Assembly (NCBI GenBank): GCA_002402175.1
Contig: NVVJ01000022.1
Location: 10,953 to 49,753, forward strand
Direction of reading: 5' to 3'
Length of the DNA stretch: 38,801 nt
Origin: SAR86 cluster bacterium
Lineage (GTDB): Bacteria; Pseudomonadota; Gammaproteobacteria; Pseudomonadales; Pseudohongiellaceae
Shown: one piece after another, positions 1-8,017 of the stretch
Layout of the letters: each line of letters begins with the position of its first letter
Numbering within the stretch: the stretch's first letter is position 1
Made by a program: the position numbers and the translations under genes
Notes under the pieces: generated by a model
What the model was told of the DNA's origin: nothing
Databases searched by the model: none
What the model saw: only the letters and a program-made list of their open reading frames with translations

Positions 1-48
1 TCCAAATTAATATGTATTTTATTCTAATAGAAATACCAGCACTTAGCG

Positions 49-873
49 CTAGCTATCAAACGGTGCAGAACTTCCTATAACTGATTCGATCCAGTCTACG
101 TGCTGCGACACTCTTTCGTATACCGCAACCGATCCATATTTACCCTGAGTCTCCTCGGAAAATTCAGGGCCTTCAATTTCGCCTACTGTTATCCCGGCTA
201 GAACCAGACCAACTTCAGAGCTTATTAAAGCCGGCCCACCGCTGTCACCTAAGCCAGGCATACCCTCTAAAGGCAAGGCCAGTTTGTCAGTGCCACGTGG
301 GTCATCAAACATAATTCTTAGTCGACGCCCTGCTTGGGTAATCTGATTGGTCGCCCGTCTCAGGTTACCATCATTGTATTGTCTTCCAGTAGTTCCAAGA
401 CCAAAATAACCCCATCCAAGAATACTGACGGTCTCTCCAAGTTCTGTTTCTTCCAGCTGAATTGGCATGGGCAAGGGACGGGGTGATGCTTCACGGAACC
501 GCAGTAATGCCAGGTCAACATCCGTAGCAGAATCTTTATCATACAGTGGATGAATTATTACAGCGTCAATGTGACGAGTCTGATTAGCAACATTCACTGA
601 ATAGAGAAGGCCGTTTTCTATACTATCGTGTAACAGTGTTTCCTCTACGCAATGGGCGGCAGTTAAAGCCCATCGCTGATGAATAACTGTCGCTACACAT
701 ACTTTCTGATTGCCTTGTTGCTCGAGAAAGAACACCGCAGGAAAATCCCTGCTGGGCACTTCATAACGCCCCGGCCCAACATCATGGCGAATAATTATGG
801 CCTGACTAGTTACCATGGCCACGCAAACCAGGACAATAGAAACTACTCGACTAATCTTCACATTAATTATCAT
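49..873 (-). CDS. Secreted trypsin-like serine protease (S1 family)
   Basis: A 274-residue S1 protease that probably cleaves proteins outside the cytoplasm. Counting from the ATG at 873, residues 1-25 form a signal peptide (short basic start, hydrophobic stretch, TSQA end). The catalytic triad is visible: His74 in TAAHC, Asp120 in DVDLALL and Ser211 in GDSGGPA. A longer reading frame extends upstream to 1050, but it would place a second hydrophobic stretch before the signal peptide and run through the neighbouring small gene, so the start at 873 is preferred. This start overlaps the end of the small membrane-protein gene at 863-1087, suggesting coupled translation. The substrate is unknown. 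Protease identity is certain at family level. Confidence 0.9.
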   Translation of the reverse strand: MIINVKISRVVSIVLVCVAMVTSQAIIIRHDVGPGRYEVPSRDFPAVFFLEQQGNQKVCVATVIHQRWALTAAHCVEETLLHDSIENGLLYSVNVANQTRHIDAVIIHPLYDKDSATDVDLALLRFREASPRPLPMPIQLEETELGETVSILGWGYFGLGTTGRQYNDGNLRRATNQITQAGRRLRIMFDDPRGTDKLALPLEGMPGLGDSGGPALISSEVGLVLAGITVGEIEGPEFSEETQGKYGSVAVYERVSQHVDWIESVIGSSAPFDS

Positions 874-1087
874 TAGTATTTGGTTTATGCTCGGAGTTCG
901 TAGTGCTGATTCGACGGCGCCTGAGGGGCCGTAAATTAGGCTGGTAAGCCGGTTTGTTAAAGGCACGAAACAGTTTAACCATACGATATAAGAAAACAAT
1001 AACAGTAAGCACGATAAAAACCAGAATAATGGCCGCCAACCACTGCTCATAAGTCCAGTTAGATGTGTTTATGAATCTAGCTATCAT
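863..1087 (-). CDS. Small single-pass membrane protein
   Basis: A 74-residue protein with one hydrophobic helix at about residues 15-36, followed by a strongly basic stretch (RPLRRRR, about residues 53-59) and a polar tail. The basic part after the helix suggests a cytoplasmic C-terminus. It is read in the same direction as the downstream protease and overlaps its start by 11 bases, the usual arrangement for translational coupling. No family was recognised. It might anchor or assist the protease, but only the gene overlap supports that. Confidence 0.55.
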   Translation of the reverse strand: MIARFINTSNWTYEQWLAAIILVFIVLTVIVFLYRMVKLFRAFNKPAYQPNLRPLRRRRISTTNSEHKPNTNDN

Positions 1088-1126
1088 CGTTTTCTTTCAT
1101 CTGACAGGCCTTTTGGGAGACTTAGG

Positions 1127-1738
1127 CTAGGTATGTGTTAGGTCTGCAACCAACTTTTCAATCTGCTCAATTCGCTCCCAGGGATCATCAAGCTCCAGTA
1201 GATGCTGCTTTTTTTCATTAGTTACAGGAATTAGTTCGCCCAGGCGCCAGCCCAGGTCCCATAAATTATCATAATCTATCTTCAGTTTTTTCTGTTCTAC
1301 CAAAGGATGGTTTCCCAAGCTTTGCAACAGATCAGCCAGGCCTTCGAATTCATCTTCAACTGAAATTACTGGTTTCCCCACGCTATCAGTTTCGCTGAAT
1401 TTTACCTTCGACATCAAGAGGCCGTCGTCGATCTGCCAGCAATCTTCTATAACAAATTTCGTGCTGCCTTCTACGGTTATTCCAAGCAAGCCGTTTTCCA
1501 GCTGATCCCAGTCTACGATATGGGCATAAGTTCCCGCGTTGTATATTTTTTGACGGGAATTGTCTTTGATGACTTCTTCGCCTTCCTTCAGCAAACAGAT
1601 ACCAAACCCGGTTTCGGAGCGCAGGCAACTACGCACCAGATCGATATATCGTCTTTCGAAAATTTGTAGATCCAGTCGTCCGCCTGGAAACATGACAAGG
1701 TGTAACGGAAAGAGAGGTATATCCTGGCTATCGTTCAT
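1127..1738 (-). CDS. Stand-alone LON substrate-binding domain protein
   Basis: A 203-residue protein resembling the N-terminal substrate-binding domain of Lon protease (pattern IPLFPLHLVMFPGG near the start, then IFERRYIDLV). It has no AAA+ or Lon protease domain, so it cannot be a protease itself. Single-domain LON proteins are common in proteobacteria and their role is not settled; peptide or unfolded-protein binding is the usual suggestion. The ATG at 1738 fits the family's start. It follows mpl in the same direction with a gap of about 95 bases, so the two may share a transcript. Confidence 0.8.
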   Translation of the reverse strand: MNDSQDIPLFPLHLVMFPGGRLDLQIFERRYIDLVRSCLRSETGFGICLLKEGEEVIKDNSRQKIYNAGTYAHIVDWDQLENGLLGITVEGSTKFVIEDCWQIDDGLLMSKVKFSETDSVGKPVISVEDEFEGLADLLQSLGNHPLVEQKKLKIDYDNLWDLGWRLGELIPVTNEKKQHLLELDDPWERIEQIEKLVADLTHT

Positions 1739-1833
1739 TCAAAATATTGCCGTTGAGTGAAAATCTACTTGCTGATAATTGACAATATCTTGTTTAAATC
1801 AGGATATGAAGTGGTAATGATATTACAGGTCGA

Positions 1834-3285
1834 TTAAAAACGAGACGATGTGATGGGGCCATGGTCCAATGCAACAAGTAATTTTTCATGAATACCATCG
1901 AAGCTACCATTGCTCATGACAACTATGTGGTCTCCAGATCGGCAATTTTCTTCCAGGAAAACAACTATCTCATCTACTTCAGAAAAAACATAACCTGGCA
2001 CCTTGCTCTCAGCAATCAGTGCGTTAAAATCCAGGCCGGTTTTTTCAGGTTTCTGCCAAACTACCATGTCAGCATCTGCGCATGAATCAACGAGTTGCTG
2101 TTGATGTATTCCAAGCTTCATTGTATTTGATCGGGGCTCAATTACGGCTATTAAGCGAGTGTCGCCATCCTCGGCTCTTAATTTGGCAGCCATGCCCTGC
2201 AAGGTGCTCGCAATCGCGGTTGGATGGTGTGCAAAATCGTCATAGACTTTGATACCCTCTACGGTTCCTCGCAGTTCCAGTCGTCGCTTTACACCCTTAT
2301 ACTGATTTAGTGCTTCGGCGGCTGTTGTGACATCAACACCCACGTTATGAGCAGCAGCAATTGCAGCCATACCATTCTTAACATTGTGGATTCCCGTCAT
2401 GTCCCAATTTATCACTGTGCGACTTATTACTTCGCCGGTTGAGCCCTGTCCGTATTTCGTGAGCTCGAATTCGCTGCCCTGTTCATTTCTTATTGATGCA
2501 CTCCAAAAAACACCGCCGTTGGAAGCCAGTTTTCTACAAACCTCCTCAGGGATTTCGACACCAAATTGTTGTCTAGTAGTCCAGCAACCCATGCGCAGCA
2601 CCATTTCTATAGTGGCTTCACCGTGAGGAACTATGAGCAAACCATTTCCGGGTACAGTACGCACCAGATGGTGAAATTGTTTTTCGATTGCCTCAAGGTT
2701 TTCGAATATATCCGCGTGGTCAAATTCCAGATTATTAAGGATTGCTGTCCGTGGCGCATAGTGTACAAACTTGGATCGCTTATCGAAGAAGGCACTGTCA
2801 TATTCATCAGCCTCCACCACAAAAAATGCAGAGTCACCCAAATCGGCTGAACTCGGGAGATTGTTGGTAACTCCTCCGATGAGGTAACCGGGCCTCATTC
2901 CAGCGTATTCAAGTATCCAGGTAAGCATTGCACTGGTGCTGGTTTTACCATGAGTTCCGGCAACTCCTAACACCCATTTATCGTGCAGAACGTATTGCGC
3001 AAGCCATTGTGGGCCTGAGGTGTAATTCAGCCCTTCGTTTAACACATGTTCTACGGCGGGATTGCCTCGAGAAAGTGCATTACCTATCACCACCAGGTCT
3101 GGCTCTGGGTAAAGGTGCTCCGGTAGAAACCCCTCCATCAGATCTATACCCTGTTCCCGAAGTTGAGTGCTCATTGGAGGATATACATTCGCATCGCTGC
3201 CGCTCACACGGTATCCAAGCTGCTTGGCAAGCACTGCCAAACTGCCCATAAACGTGCCACAGATACCTAGTATATGAATATGCAT
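1834..3285 (-). CDS. mpl: UDP-N-acetylmuramate:L-Ala-gamma-D-Glu-meso-DAP ligase
   Basis: Mpl recycles cell-wall peptide: it joins the tripeptide L-Ala-D-Glu-meso-DAP to UDP-MurNAc in an ATP-dependent reaction in the cytoplasm. The 483 residues are close to the usual family length (about 450-460 in enterics). Visible features are the N-terminal nucleotide-sugar motif (HILGICGTFMG, residues 4-14), the ATP loop GTHGKTS at 110-116, and the C-terminal ligase motif YDDFAHHPTAI. GICGTFMGSLA in place of the MurC-type GIGGxGMS separates Mpl from MurC. The start at 3285 places the Rossmann motif at the very N-terminus, as expected. It is divergent from the TIGR02444 gene, about 97 bases away. Confidence 0.95.
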   Translation of the reverse strand: MHIHILGICGTFMGSLAVLAKQLGYRVSGSDANVYPPMSTQLREQGIDLMEGFLPEHLYPEPDLVVIGNALSRGNPAVEHVLNEGLNYTSGPQWLAQYVLHDKWVLGVAGTHGKTSTSAMLTWILEYAGMRPGYLIGGVTNNLPSSADLGDSAFFVVEADEYDSAFFDKRSKFVHYAPRTAILNNLEFDHADIFENLEAIEKQFHHLVRTVPGNGLLIVPHGEATIEMVLRMGCWTTRQQFGVEIPEEVCRKLASNGGVFWSASIRNEQGSEFELTKYGQGSTGEVISRTVINWDMTGIHNVKNGMAAIAAAHNVGVDVTTAAEALNQYKGVKRRLELRGTVEGIKVYDDFAHHPTAIASTLQGMAAKLRAEDGDTRLIAVIEPRSNTMKLGIHQQQLVDSCADADMVVWQKPEKTGLDFNALIAESKVPGYVFSEVDEIVVFLEENCRSGDHIVVMSNGSFDGIHEKLLVALDHGPITSSRF

Positions 3286-3382
3286 TTAGTTGTTCTCGGT
3301 ATTTCACTACGAAGCTGAAGAATGCTGTTTATAGCACAAAACTCCGGTAGCATAGGAGAACTAGCGGAATTCATCACAATAT

Positions 3383-3958
3383 ATGTCAATTCAGTCACAC
3401 TTTTTCTGGGATTTTTCTACCAAGTTCTATGCGCAGCATGGAGTTGGCAGTGCGTGTCTTGATTTACAGAACAAATTCGATCTGGACGTGAACCTGATCT
3501 TGTTCTGCTATTGGCATGCCCAAGCCCATGGCGTAGTAGATACCGTATTACTAGAACGAGTAATCAATTTCTGTAGCAGCTGGAAACAAGATGTTGTGCA
3601 ACCTCTAAGGAATGTTAGGACGCGGATGAAATCGAATGTTTCACCTGACTATCCCACAGCGGCCAGTTCGCACAACATTCTCAGAGAAAAAGTCAAAGCA
3701 GTCGAACTGGAAGCTGAAAAATTCCAACAGAACAATATGGAAGAAATATTACTTTCAACTTATAGCAAAAATAGTGGGGAAGCGAACACAGCTAGAAGCA
3801 CTTTGCACATAGCTCAGCTAAACCTGAGCAAGCTAATGAAGATATTATTTAAAGATAAAAACACAGCAACAGGAATTGAGTTAATACAGAATATCGAAGT
3901 CGGACTGGAGCCTATAGATTTGTCGTTTGAGGATTATCTAACAACATCGACCGGGTAG
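3383..3958 (+). CDS. TIGR02444 family protein
   Basis: A 191-residue, mainly helical protein. The N-terminal pattern (FWDFSTKFYAQHGVGSACLDLQ, then NLILFCYWHA) is the hallmark of TIGR02444, a gammaproteobacterial family of unknown function. There is no signal peptide or membrane segment, so it is probably cytoplasmic. Residues about 45-70 contain a His/Trp/Cys-containing segment (LFCYWHAQAHG) typical of the family. It is transcribed away from mpl and ends 35 bases before the convergent small membrane-protein gene. Family assignment is from memory of the motif. Confidence 0.8.
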   Translation: MSIQSHFFWDFSTKFYAQHGVGSACLDLQNKFDLDVNLILFCYWHAQAHGVVDTVLLERVINFCSSWKQDVVQPLRNVRTRMKSNVSPDYPTAASSHNILREKVKAVELEAEKFQQNNMEEILLSTYSKNSGEANTARSTLHIAQLNLSKLMKILFKDKNTATGIELIQNIEVGLEPIDLSFEDYLTTSTG

Positions 3959-3988
3959 GTTGATTACAAGCAGGCTGAATAAAGAAGT

Positions 3989-4007
3989 AGTCTCTAGTCC
4001 AGAGACT
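3989..4007. terminator. Hairpin between convergent genes (possible weak terminator)
   Basis: A perfect 7-bp inverted repeat, AGTCTCT and AGAGACT around a 5-base loop. It lies 30 bases after the TIGR02444 stop and overlaps the last codons of the convergent small membrane-protein gene. No run of T follows on either strand, so a classical Rho-independent terminator is not supported; it may block read-through or be chance. Confidence 0.25.
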
Positions 4008-4221
4008 CTTCCTCAACAGCATCTGAAGATTGCGAGTTCTTCGATAAAAATATCGCCGAAATTGCAAATGCAAACGCACCTGCCAGCCACAGGAACCCAT
4101 TAAGAGTGGCACTTTCGCTGTCACTGGTAAATGCCAGAAGTGACAGTGCTAGCCAGATAAAAGATACCATCCAGCTTAGTGATTTTGAGTACTTGGCGAA
4201 TCCTGAACCTTGCGTAAGCAT
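3994..4221 (-). CDS. Small membrane protein with two predicted helices
   Basis: A 75-residue protein with two hydrophobic segments at about residues 16-31 and 41-59, separated by a short polar loop, and an acidic C-terminal tail (SSDAVEEESLD). The ATG at 4221 is preceded by a good ribosome site, GAGGAAGTC, directly upstream, which supports a real gene. The family was not recognised. It lies between two convergent or independently oriented genes and offers no operon clue. Confidence 0.6.
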   Translation of the reverse strand: MLTQGSGFAKYSKSLSWMVSFIWLALSLLAFTSDSESATLNGFLWLAGAFAFAISAIFLSKNSQSSDAVEEESLD

Positions 4222-4392
4222 GACTTCCTCACATAGGAATATTGTTTTAATTTCTGAAAGCTAACACTGTCACTGACTGAAGACTCAGTCAACCCTATTC
4301 AGATCAATTCCAGCTGCACACCGCAAAATATACCCCAATTTAACCCAAAAATACTGACTTAGGCTCGGCACGAGCGGCGTTGCAGGGTTGCT

Positions 4393-5703
4393 TTATGCTG
4401 ACGCCGCTGATCTGGACCTAGATGAATTCCACTTGTTTCCACTTGCAGCCTTCTTGCCAGTACTTACACTAGGTTTACCGCGCCTATGCGCAGGACGGCG
4501 TGACTCACCAGACTTATTATGTCCTCGCGTATTTTGCTTGTTCGGACTACGCTTTGAGGGCAAGGGCTCTGCCAGCGCAAACGTAAACTCATCGCTATCG
4601 CCAGCGGGAACAGGTCGTTTAATCAGACGCTCAATGTCTCGCAACTGCTTGTGTTCCTCACTACTCACCAGAGAAATGGCTACTCCTGTAGCCCCAGCTC
4701 TTCCGGTACGTCCGATTCTGTGCACATAGTCTTCAGGGACATGAGGGAGATCAAAATTCACTACCGTTGCTAACTGATCGATGTCAATTCCGCGAGCCGC
4801 AATATCAGTCGCGACCAGCACTTGTACTTTTGCGGTTTTAAAATTATCCAGGGCCTTCGTTCGCTGCGCTTGCGACTTGTTACCGTGGATCGCCGCCGAA
4901 TTAATATTATCTCTGTTTAATCGTTTGGCAAGATTATTGGCACCATGTTTGGTTCGACTAAAAACCAGAGTTTGGCCTGGATTTGATTGCAGGATTTCAC
5001 AAAGTAGATCTGCCTTGTCGGGTTTCTCGACATGGTAAAGCTTCTGAGAAATTGCATCGACGGTTGAATTGCGAGGAGCCACATCGATTTCCACAGGGTT
5101 ATTACAAATGGGCTTGGCAAGCCTGCGAATATCATCTGAAAAGGTGGCAGAAAACATTAGGTTCTGACGCTGCTTCGGTAGAAGTGCGATTATTTTCTTA
5201 ATGTCATGAATAAAGCCCATGTCTAACATTCGGTCTGCTTCATCCAGAATCAACATTTCAACATCGTAAAAATTGATGCATTTCTGCTGATACAAATCCA
5301 GTAATCTACCTGGAGTAGCAACCAGAATATCCAGGCCTTTCATTAGAACCCGCTTCTGTGGGTTTATATTTACCCCACCAAACACCAGCCCGTAACGAAG
5401 CTTTTCGTTGCTTCCGTAAGTAATGATACTTTCTTGTATTTGCGCTGCCAGTTCACGTGTGGGAGTTAGTATCAGCGCCCGCATAGAATTTCGTTTGGTA
5501 TTGGTTCTACCACTGAGCAGTTGCAACATAGGCAAAGTAAAAGCTGCTGTTTTGCCGGTGCCGGTCTGGGCGGCAGCCATAACATCTTTCCCTTCTAAAA
5601 TTACGGGAATTGCTTTCTGTTGAATTAGTGTGGGTTCTGTGTAGCCCGTTTTTTCTACGGCGCGTAGCAGGGAGTCATATAAACCGAGAGCCTTAAAAGT
5701 CAT
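4393..5703 (-). CDS. rhlE: DEAD-box ATP-dependent RNA helicase, RhlE type
   Basis: A 436-residue DEAD-box helicase that unwinds short RNA duplexes, with likely roles in ribosome assembly, RNA decay or cold adaptation. Motifs run in order: Q motif (F3 and IQQ near residue 28), motif [10 protein letters not shown] (44-52), [15 protein letters not shown], and motif [12 protein letters not shown]. The first 380 residues are the helicase core. The last 55 or so are a low-complexity basic tail rich in Arg, Lys, Ser and Asn, as in RhlE proteins, where it contacts RNA. The ATG at 5703 follows AAAGAGAAATTGA. It has a long gene-free upstream region with a candidate promoter at 5975-5980. Confidence 0.9.
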   Translation of the reverse strand: MTFKALGLYDSLLRAVEKTGYTEPTLIQQKAIPVILEGKDVMAAAQTGTGKTAAFTLPMLQLLSGRTNTKRNSMRALILTPTRELAAQIQESIITYGSNEKLRYGLVFGGVNINPQKRVLMKGLDILVATPGRLLDLYQQKCINFYDVEMLILDEADRMLDMGFIHDIKKIIALLPKQRQNLMFSATFSDDIRRLAKPICNNPVEIDVAPRNSTVDAISQKLYHVEKPDKADLLCEILQSNPGQTLVFSRTKHGANNLAKRLNRDNINSAAIHGNKSQAQRTKALDNFKTAKVQVLVATDIAARGIDIDQLATVVNFDLPHVPEDYVHRIGRTGRAGATGVAISLVSSEEHKQLRDIERLIKRPVPAGDSDEFTFALAEPLPSKRSPNKQNTRGHNKSGESRRPAHRRGKPSVSTGKKAASGNKWNSSRSRSAASA

Positions 5704-5974
5704 TCAATTTCTCTTTGTAAAAACTGTATTAAATTTGATTCAAACCAATACTCACAAGCCGCTACAGCCTTGCTGTTGCAGTCATGCATGGGTTTGTCGT
5801 TATGTGTTCTCTGGACTTTAATTTCCAGATGCACAGGTGTGCAATCGATATCTAGCTGATGAAGACTGGCGCCGATTTTTCAACAGCGTACAGTTCAAGA
5901 GAAAGGCGGTAACTTTGTACCTAATATGATGCACTATCACCCTGGCGAATTTTCGCTCAGACTGACGAGGCGGC

Positions 5975-5980
5975 ACTCTA
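5975..5980 (-). promoter_or_regulatory. Candidate -10 box for rhlE, giving a leader of about 265 nt
   Basis: On the minus strand the sequence TGTGCTAGAGT contains a good -10 element (TAGAGT) with a partly matching extended -10. No convincing -35 lies at 17 bases. If it is used, transcription would begin near 5968 and leave a leader of about 265 nt before the helicase ATG, which would suit post-transcriptional control as known for several DEAD-box and cold-shock genes. This is inference from one weak promoter match. Confidence 0.3.
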
Positions 5981-6097
5981 GCACAATTCGCAGGGAAAAG
6001 CGGTCAGAGTCTGAGATATTCCCACGAAATAATGAATTAACTCCACCGACTAAGATGCAGAAAGACCTGCAGTAGAGAAGAATACTGAACTCGACAG

Positions 6098-6206
6098 GGA
6101 CTTGGTAAGGGGTGCTGTTTTGTAGTGACTAGCGCCCAGGGATGGAGCGCGGGAGGGCCAGGGATGGCCCATTGGAACGAAAAAACAGTACCCCTTCCCA
6201 AGCCCC
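6098..6206 (+). repeat. Palindrome-bounded repeat, copy A
   Basis: A 109-bp element. The outer arms (6098-6121 and about 6183-6206) are inverted repeats of about 24 bp with a few mismatches. The core starts with GTGACTAGCGCCCAGGGAT and carries two small hairpins: GCGCCC-AGGGAT-GG(A)GCGC, and the perfect GGGCC-AGGGAT-GGCCC. The core ends in ATTGGAACG. The same core, but not the same arms, occurs at 29793-29899 and 29962-30072. Copy A lacks one G in the first hairpin relative to the others. It is neither a coding region nor a classical T-tailed terminator. Confidence 0.85.
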
Positions 6207-6280
6207 GGTACACGCATCAAATGTCTACAAGTCATTCTCTATCGCTAGTAGGTGTCAGCCAGCTTATGCAATTGCTGAGA

Positions 6281-6432
6281 GAGCGCACTGGGTCAGGGAC
6301 CCCTATTTTCTCCGCAGCTTGCACCCCTCCTGGGTTCTCTCTCTCGGTCGGGAGCCCAAAAAGCCGGTCTCCCTCCGTCACTCGATGCTACGCTTTAATT
6401 GCTGCAAAAACAGGGGTCCCTAACCCAGCGCT
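6281..6432 (-). repeat. Long palindrome-bounded element with a different core (element D)
   Basis: A 152-bp structure with outer arms at 6281-6309 and 6406-6432 that pair over about 27 positions; the best part on each side is AGGGACCCCT or its complement AGGGGTCCCT. A second inner pair, GCAGC and GCTGC, continues the stem with a small internal loop. The interior of roughly 85 bases contains an imperfect GGGAG/CTCCC hairpin around GACCGGCTTTTTGGG (minus strand). The plan matches copies A-C (TGTTTT at the inner end of one arm, AAAACA on the other), but the core sequence is different. No second copy of this core is in the window. Confidence 0.6.
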
Positions 6433-6506
6433 CGCGGTTCCCATCTAATATTGTGCAGAAACGATAGCTTTGTTCCATAACAATTTTTATGATATTTGGC
6501 TAGAAA

Positions 6507-7285
6507 CTAGTAAAGGAAAAAGCCACCGTCTATCAGAAAGCTATCACCGGTGTGGTAACGACTAGCATCACTCATTAGATAGGCCGCTATTCCTTCAAAG
6601 TCTGACTTGTCGCCCCAGCGCCCTGCTGGTATGCGCGGCAGAATGGCGTTAGCAAACTTCTCATTGGCGTAATTGTCTTCGGTCATTGCCGTTTCTATAT
6701 GCCCCGGTAAGATTGAGTTAGCGGTAACGCCATGACGTGCATACTCAATTGCCAGCGCCTGCATCATTGAGATTACCGCGCCTTTACTGGCGCCATAAGC
6801 TTCAACTCTCGCCATGCCCATTAGAGCTCCCAAAGATGAAGTACCAATGAGGCGGCCCCGGGATCGCCCGCCTCGGAGCGTTGTTTCATATGGCGCGCGG
6901 CGCAGCGCATTGTATAAAAAAGACCATCGAGATTAACATCGAGAACATGACGCCAGTCTGCAGTGGAGAATTCTTCGAAGCGTCCTGAGCGGGCTACACC
7001 GGCATTGGCAAAGCAGCTATCTACCCTGCCAAAAACTTCCAGGGTTTCGCTGAAGGATTTTTCTACCGCCGATTCATCAGCAACATCGCATTGAATGGCA
7101 TGTACCTTGCCCCCTAATTTGCTTAGAGACGCGACGACATCTGCGTTCTTTTCAACATTGCGACCCCAGATACAAACATCGGCCCCTTGTTTAGCCACAC
7201 CCTCGGCGAAGCCCAGCCCAATGCCACTGTTTCCGCCAGTAATTAAAGCAACTTTCCCAGTAAGATCGAAAAGGCTATTACTCAT
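6507..7285 (-). pseudogene. Short-chain dehydrogenase/reductase, split by a frameshift
   Basis: An NAD(P)-dependent oxidoreductase of the classical SDR type, read in two frames. The upstream part (7285 down to about 6856) has TGGNSGIG for cofactor binding and the NAG motif. The downstream part (to 6507) has the catalytic YGASK and an ordinary C-terminus ending DGGFFLY. Adding one base to the G run at 6856-6859 (minus strand GGGG) would join them through G-R-L-I-G-T-S-S, restoring the expected catalytic Ser region. So the gene is either recently inactivated or carries a base-calling error in the run. It starts 4 bases after ubiX, in the same operon. The substrate is unknown. Confidence 0.85.
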
Positions 7286-7289
7286 ATGC

Positions 7290-7904
7290 TTATTTTTCCT
7301 TATTGCTTGTTCCTGACCAACGCTTAACCAGCCCTGGGTCTAAGTCGAATAAATCTAATACTCTACCAACATGATGGTTAACCAAATCGTCTATGGTCTG
7401 CGGTTTGATGTAATGCGCTGGCATTGGCGGAGCAATGATGGCGCCAATTTGGCTAGCCTTTAGCAGCAATTCACAGTGACCCGTGTGCAACGGTGTCTCT
7501 CGAGGAATTAGCACCAGTCGTCGGCGCTCTTTTAGAATGACATCTGCCGCGCGCACAATAAGCGAATCGGCATAGGAGTTTGCAATAGCTGATAAGGTTT
7601 TAATTGAGCAGGGCGCGATAATCATTCCATCTGATTTGAATGAACCGCTGGCAATAGTGGCTGCGATGTCCTTGTTGGAATGAACATAATCCGCCAGCGC
7701 TTTGACGTCTTTAACTGCCCATTCGGTTTCGATGGCAATATTCATCTTGGCAGATTCTGACATTACTAGATGTGTCTGAACCTCTGCTACATTTTTTAAT
7801 ACTTCCAATAACCGAATACCATAGATAACACCACTGGCTCCGGACATACCTATAATTAGTTGCACTGCGTTCACCCGCTTTAATAGAGGCCTCGATTGTT
7901 GCAT
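7290..7904 (-). CDS. ubiX: Flavin prenyltransferase UbiX
   Basis: UbiX attaches a dimethylallyl group to FMN to make prenylated FMN, the cofactor of UbiD-type decarboxylases in ubiquinone synthesis and aromatic acid metabolism. The N-terminal IIGMSGASGVIYG motif is diagnostic, as is the RRRLVLIPRETPL segment about residue 140 and the MPAHY segment near the end. The start is uncertain: an ATG at 7904 is used here, but the GTG at 7874 gives an N-terminus closer to known UbiX proteins, and a farther TTG at 7928 looks unlikely. No ribosome site decides it. It is followed after 4 bases by the frameshifted SDR gene; no ubiD is in the window. Confidence 0.9.
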   Translation of the reverse strand: MQQSRPLLKRVNAVQLIIGMSGASGVIYGIRLLEVLKNVAEVQTHLVMSESAKMNIAIETEWAVKDVKALADYVHSNKDIAATIASGSFKSDGMIIAPCSIKTLSAIANSYADSLIVRAADVILKERRRLVLIPRETPLHTGHCELLLKASQIGAIIAPPMPAHYIKPQTIDDLVNHHVGRVLDLFDLDPGLVKRWSGTSNKEK

Positions 7905-8017
7905 CAATATCCAAGTACTGGCAAGCAATTGAAGTAGTAACCCACAGCTTGTAACATAACACTCGCCTTACTGAGCTGACTATCAGCCATTCACTGACAA
8001 TACAATGAAACCTGAAT

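Larger units (their letters stand above)
5704..6506. other. Gene-free region with two palindrome-bounded repeats
   Basis: About 800 bases between the start of rhlE and the end of the frameshifted SDR gene, both on the minus strand. The part next to rhlE (5704-6060) holds a candidate promoter and leader and no convincing gene. The rest is occupied by two long hairpin elements, 6098-6206 and 6281-6432. Short reading frames through these elements have unnatural composition and follow the repeat sequence, so they are not called as genes. Confidence 0.7.

Noticed and set aside
4350..4392. Hairpin GCTCG-TGC-CGAGC downstream of rhlE (minus strand)
   Set aside because: The stem is only 5 bp with no T run directly after it, so it is too weak to call as a terminator.
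4388..4729. A 113-codon plus-strand frame inside the rhlE gene
   Set aside because: It is a shadow of the helicase C-terminus, with no ribosome site and no family.
6098..6206. Reading the repeats as integron attC sites, or as REP/REPIN elements
   Set aside because: The RYYYAAC and GTTRRRY ends of attC are absent and there is no integron gene. A GTAG start, typical of REP, is present in copy A only. The arms vary, whereas REP stems are conserved.
6125..6448. Plus-strand reading frames running through the repeat elements
   Set aside because: They follow the hairpin sequence, encode no known motif and lack a ribosome site; the same kind of frame appears at 29836-30066 in copies B and C.
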